Shown: positions 5,337 through 8,106 of the stretch, in pieces
How the letters are laid out: each line of letters begins with the position of its first letter
Numbering within the stretch: position 1 is the stretch's first letter
Source of the DNA: Acidobacteriota bacterium
Lineage (GTDB): Bacteria > Acidobacteriota > Terriglobia > Bryobacterales > Bryobacteraceae
Assembly: GCA_947505565.1 (NCBI GenBank)
Contig: CANNLB010000076.1
Span: 1 to 8,106 of the forward strand
Reading direction: 5' to 3'
DNA: 8,106 nucleotides
Made by a program: the position numbers and the translations under genes
Notes under the pieces: model-generated
Told to the model about the DNA's origin: nothing
What the model saw: only the letters and a program-made list of their open reading frames with translations
Database searches by the model: none

Positions 5337-8106
5337 TGGCTAAAAAGAAGAGCGTTTCGAAGGCGGACGACTCGATTGTGATCCGAGGGGCGCGGATGCA
5401 TAACCTCAAGAATATCTCGCTCGAGCTGCCGCACAACCAACTGACGGTGATCACGGGGGTTTCGGGGTCTGGCAAGTCGTCGCTGGTCTTCGATACGGTG
5501 TATGCGGAGGGGCAGCGCCGCTATGTCGAGTCGTTGTCGGCTTATGCGCGGCAGTTTCTGGACCGGATGGAGAAGCCGGACGTGGATGAGATTTTGGGGT
5601 TGGCTCCGCCGATCGCCATTCGGCAGAAGAACACGACGCGGAACCCGCGGTCGACAGTCGCGACTTCGACCGAGGTTTACGACTTTCTGCGGCTGCTTTT
5701 CGCGCGGGCGGGGACGACGTATTGCTCGCAGTGCGGCAAGCCGGTGCAGCGGGACAACGTCGACCACGTGGCGGAGACGATGGGCCGCTTGCCACTTGGA
5801 TCGCGGTGGTATGCGCTGTTTCCGGTGAAGACAGCAGACAAGGAGCAGTTGATGGACCTGCGGCGGCGGGGGTTCAATCGGCTGTATCAGAACGGGAAGG
5901 TGAGCGAGTTTTCGACGCCGGAATCGTTGTTGGACCTTGATTTTACGCAGCCTTTGTGGGTATTGGCGGACCGGTTGGCGATTACGGCGGATATCCGTTC
6001 CCGGATCATCGACACGGTGGAGATCTGCTACCGGGAAGCTGGCGAGGTGGTGTTTGAGCAGGCGGGGTTGGAAGCGCCGGAGCGGATCCGGTTCGCGGAG
6101 GCTTTCGCGTGCAAGACGTGCCACCTGACGTATCAGACGCCGGAGCCGACGCTGTTTTCGTTCAACTCTCCGTTCGGGGCTTGCCCGCGCTGTCAGGGCT
6201 TTGGCAACGTGGTGGATTACGACCTGGACCTGGTGATCCCGGACCCGACGGTGTCGATTCTGGCGAGCGCGGTGGCAGCGTGGAGCACGCCGGCGTATCA
6301 CGAGTGGCAGGGGCGGTTCGTGAAGCGGTATAGCAAGGCGGTGCGGTGCGAGGTGCCGGTGATGGAACTGCGGAAGGACGAGCGGGACCTGCTCGTGAAC
6401 TTCCTGCGGAATGAGTTCTTCCCGGAGCTGGAGGCGAAAAAGTACAAGGTGCAGATCCGGGTGTTTCTGAGCCGGTATCGGGGCTACAGCGAATGCCAGG
6501 AGTGCGGCGGGGCACGGCTACGGAAGGAGGCGCTGCACATCCGGATTGGGGGCAAGAACATGGCCGAGGTGACCCGGCTGAACATCGCCGAGGCGCACGC
6601 GTTTTTTGACGCGTTGGCGCTGGGGCCGGAGGAGCAGACGATTGCGGGGAAGGTGCTGGTGGAGATCCAGCAGCGGCTAAAGTTCCTGAACGATGTGGGC
6701 CTGGAGTATCTGACGCTGGACCGGCTATCGGCTACGCTGTCGGGCGGCGAGGCACAGCGGATTCAACTGGCGACGTGTTTGGGTTCCCGGCTGGTGGGCG
6801 CATGTTATGTGCTGGACGAGCCGTCGATTGGGCTGCATTCCCGGGATACGGAGCGGCTGATTAAGATTCTGCATGAGCTGCGGGACTTGGGGAATACGGT
6901 GCTGGTGGTGGAGCATGACCCGGACGTGATGCGGGCGGCGGATCATATTGTTGACTTGGGACCGGGGGCGGGCGAGCACGGCGGGGAGGTGACGTTTGAG
7001 GGCTCGTTTGCGAAGCTGATGGCGAACGGCGGGGAGTCGCTGACGGGGAAGTATCTGAACGGGGAGATGACGACGGCGCTGAAGGTGGCGCGGCGGGCGG
7101 TGAACCCGAAGAAGGTGGTGGCGGTGCGGGGGGCGCGGGCGAACAACCTGCGGAACGTGGACCTGGAGATCCCGCTGCATATGCTGGTGGTGGTGACGGG
7201 TGTGAGCGGGTCGGGCAAGAGTTCTCTGGTGCATGATGTGGCGTTCAAGGCGCTGACGAAGGAGCTGGAGAGGCAGGGTCCGCGGAAGACGGCGAAGGAG
7301 GAGAGCGAGGAGTTCGCGGGGGCGGAGCGGCAGGTATGGAAGAGCGTGGAGCGGGCGCATCTGCTGAACCAGATTGTGCTGGTGGACCAGAGCCCGATTG
7401 GGCGGACGCCGCGGTCGAACCCGGTGACCTATGTGAAGGCGTTCGACATTATGCGGGAGCTGTTTGCGAGCACGCCGGACAGTGATCGGCGGGGGTATAC
7501 GCCGGGGCATTTTTCGTTCAACATTCCGGGGGGGCGGTGCGAGGTCTGCCAGGGCGACGGGACGGTGACGGTGGAGATGCAGTTCCTGGCGGACGTCGAG
7601 TTAGTCTGCGAGGAGTGCCGGGGGACGCGGTTTAAGCAGGCGATTTTGGACGTCCAGTACAAGGGCCTGAACATCCATCAGGTCTTGCAGTTGACGGTGA
7701 TGGAGGGTTTGCGATTCTTTGCCGAGACGCCGAAGCTGAAGGGCCGATTGCAGGTGTTAGCGGATGTTGGTTTGGGGTATTTGAGACTGGGGCAATCGGC
7801 GACGACGCTGTCGGGAGGGGAGGCGCAACGGGTGAAGCTGGCGGCGCATTTGGCGCAGTCGACGTCGGAGGGGACGTTGTTCATTTTTGACGAGCCGACG
7901 ACTGGGTTGCATTATGACGACATTCGGAAGCTGCTGGACAGCTTTCAGCGGTTGATCCAGAACGGGGGTTCGATTCTGTTGATCGAGCATAATTTGGATG
8001 TGATCCGGGCGGCTGACTGGGTGGTAGATATGGGCCCGGAGGGGGGGAGCGCCGGGGGCCGGATTCTGGGAGTGGGGACCCCGGAGCAGATTGCGCTCCT
8101 CGCGGG
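5336..8106 (+). CDS. uvrA: Excinuclease ABC subunit A, 3' end cut off by window
   Basis: UvrA is the dimeric ATPase that finds bulky DNA lesions with UvrB in nucleotide excision repair. The frame is open for 923 codons without interruption. E. coli UvrA has 940, so only a short tail is missing. First ATPase half: Walker A GVSGSGKSS (41-49), signature LSGGE (468-472), Walker B VLDEPS (D494, E495) and H527. Second half: Walker A GVSGSGKSS (622-630), LSGGE (825-829), FIFDEPT (D852, E853) and H885. Zinc-type cysteines are C259/C262/C283/C286 and C735/C738/C758/C761. Further pairs C130/C133 and C387/C390 may form a third zinc site (inference). QSPIGRTPRSNP (685-696) is intact. The preferred start is TTG at 5336; GTG at 5378 would remove 14 residues. 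The codons are very G-rich. It is divergent from mutY, with the start codons sharing one base. Confidence 0.97.
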   Translation, partial: MAKKKSVSKADDSIVIRGARMHNLKNISLELPHNQLTVITGVSGSGKSSLVFDTVYAEGQRRYVESLSAYARQFLDRMEKPDVDEILGLAPPIAIRQKNTTRNPRSTVATSTEVYDFLRLLFARAGTTYCSQCGKPVQRDNVDHVAETMGRLPLGSRWYALFPVKTADKEQLMDLRRRGFNRLYQNGKVSEFSTPESLLDLDFTQPLWVLADRLAITADIRSRIIDTVEICYREAGEVVFEQAGLEAPERIRFAEAFACKTCHLTYQTPEPTLFSFNSPFGACPRCQGFGNVVDYDLDLVIPDPTVSILASAVAAWSTPAYHEWQGRFVKRYSKAVRCEVPVMELRKDERDLLVNFLRNEFFPELEAKKYKVQIRVFLSRYRGYSECQECGGARLRKEALHIRIGGKNMAEVTRLNIAEAHAFFDALALGPEEQTIAGKVLVEIQQRLKFLNDVGLEYLTLDRLSATLSGGEAQRIQLATCLGSRLVGACYVLDEPSIGLHSRDTERLIKILHELRDLGNTVLVVEHDPDVMRAADHIVDLGPGAGEHGGEVTFEGSFAKLMANGGESLTGKYLNGEMTTALKVARRAVNPKKVVAVRGARANNLRNVDLEIPLHMLVVVTGVSGSGKSSLVHDVAFKALTKELERQGPRKTAKEESEEFAGAERQVWKSVERAHLLNQIVLVDQSPIGRTPRSNPVTYVKAFDIMRELFASTPDSDRRGYTPGHFSFNIPGGRCEVCQGDGTVTVEMQFLADVELVCEECRGTRFKQAILDVQYKGLNIHQVLQLTVMEGLRFFAETPKLKGRLQVLADVGLGYLRLGQSATTLSGGEAQRVKLAAHLAQSTSEGTLFIFDEPTTGLHYDDIRKLLDSFQRLIQNGGSILLIEHNLDVIRAADWVVDMGPEGGSAGGRILGVGTPEQIALLA

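Noticed and set aside
5333..6301. Long minus-strand frame (about 322 codons) opposite uvrA, and a similar one at 6725-7510.
   Set aside because: Both are arginine/histidine/proline-rich shadow translations of a G-rich coding strand; the plus strand encodes a fully recognisable UvrA across the same bases.

Overview
The window looks like chromosomal DNA from an Acidobacteriota bacterium of the Solibacter/Bryobacter type (Bryobacterales). The main reason is that three consecutive genes encode the C-terminal domain known as TIGR03437, the 'Solibacter uncharacterized C-terminal domain', which is greatly expanded in that group. The DNA is GC-rich and every gene is tightly packed. No RNA gene, mobile element or CRISPR array was seen.

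Right part (4359-8106): two DNA-repair genes lie head to head. mutY (A/G mismatch adenine glycosylase, complete) is on the minus strand. uvrA (excision-nuclease ATPase, cut off by the right edge) is on the plus strand. Their best start codons, ATG for mutY and TTG for uvrA, share one base pair (5336), so there is no intergenic promoter space between them.

Left part (1-4287, all minus strand, read right to left): downstream of mutY come two paralogous exported proteins. Each has a signal peptide, a Reeler-like 'choice-of-anchor V' type domain with a cysteine/CH motif near its N-terminus (CX4CH in one, CXXCH in the other), and a C-terminal TIGR03437 domain. A third exported protein follows that is almost only TIGR03437. 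Then come a 139-residue membrane-anchored protein of unknown function and the first 86 codons of a polytopic membrane protein that runs off the left edge. The gaps are about 71, 29, 68, 7 and 1 bases, so the five genes may be one transcription unit, perhaps reading on from mutY. A perfect 15-bp stem-loop in the 68-base gap may partly separate the first two genes from the rest.

The two halves have no evident functional link: the right half is standard DNA repair, and the left half is a lineage-specific cell-surface or periplasmic cluster. The least understood material is the pair of CXXCH/CX4CH anchor-V-TIGR03437 proteins and the coupled 139-residue protein plus membrane protein. I see no clear evidence of a completely new system.
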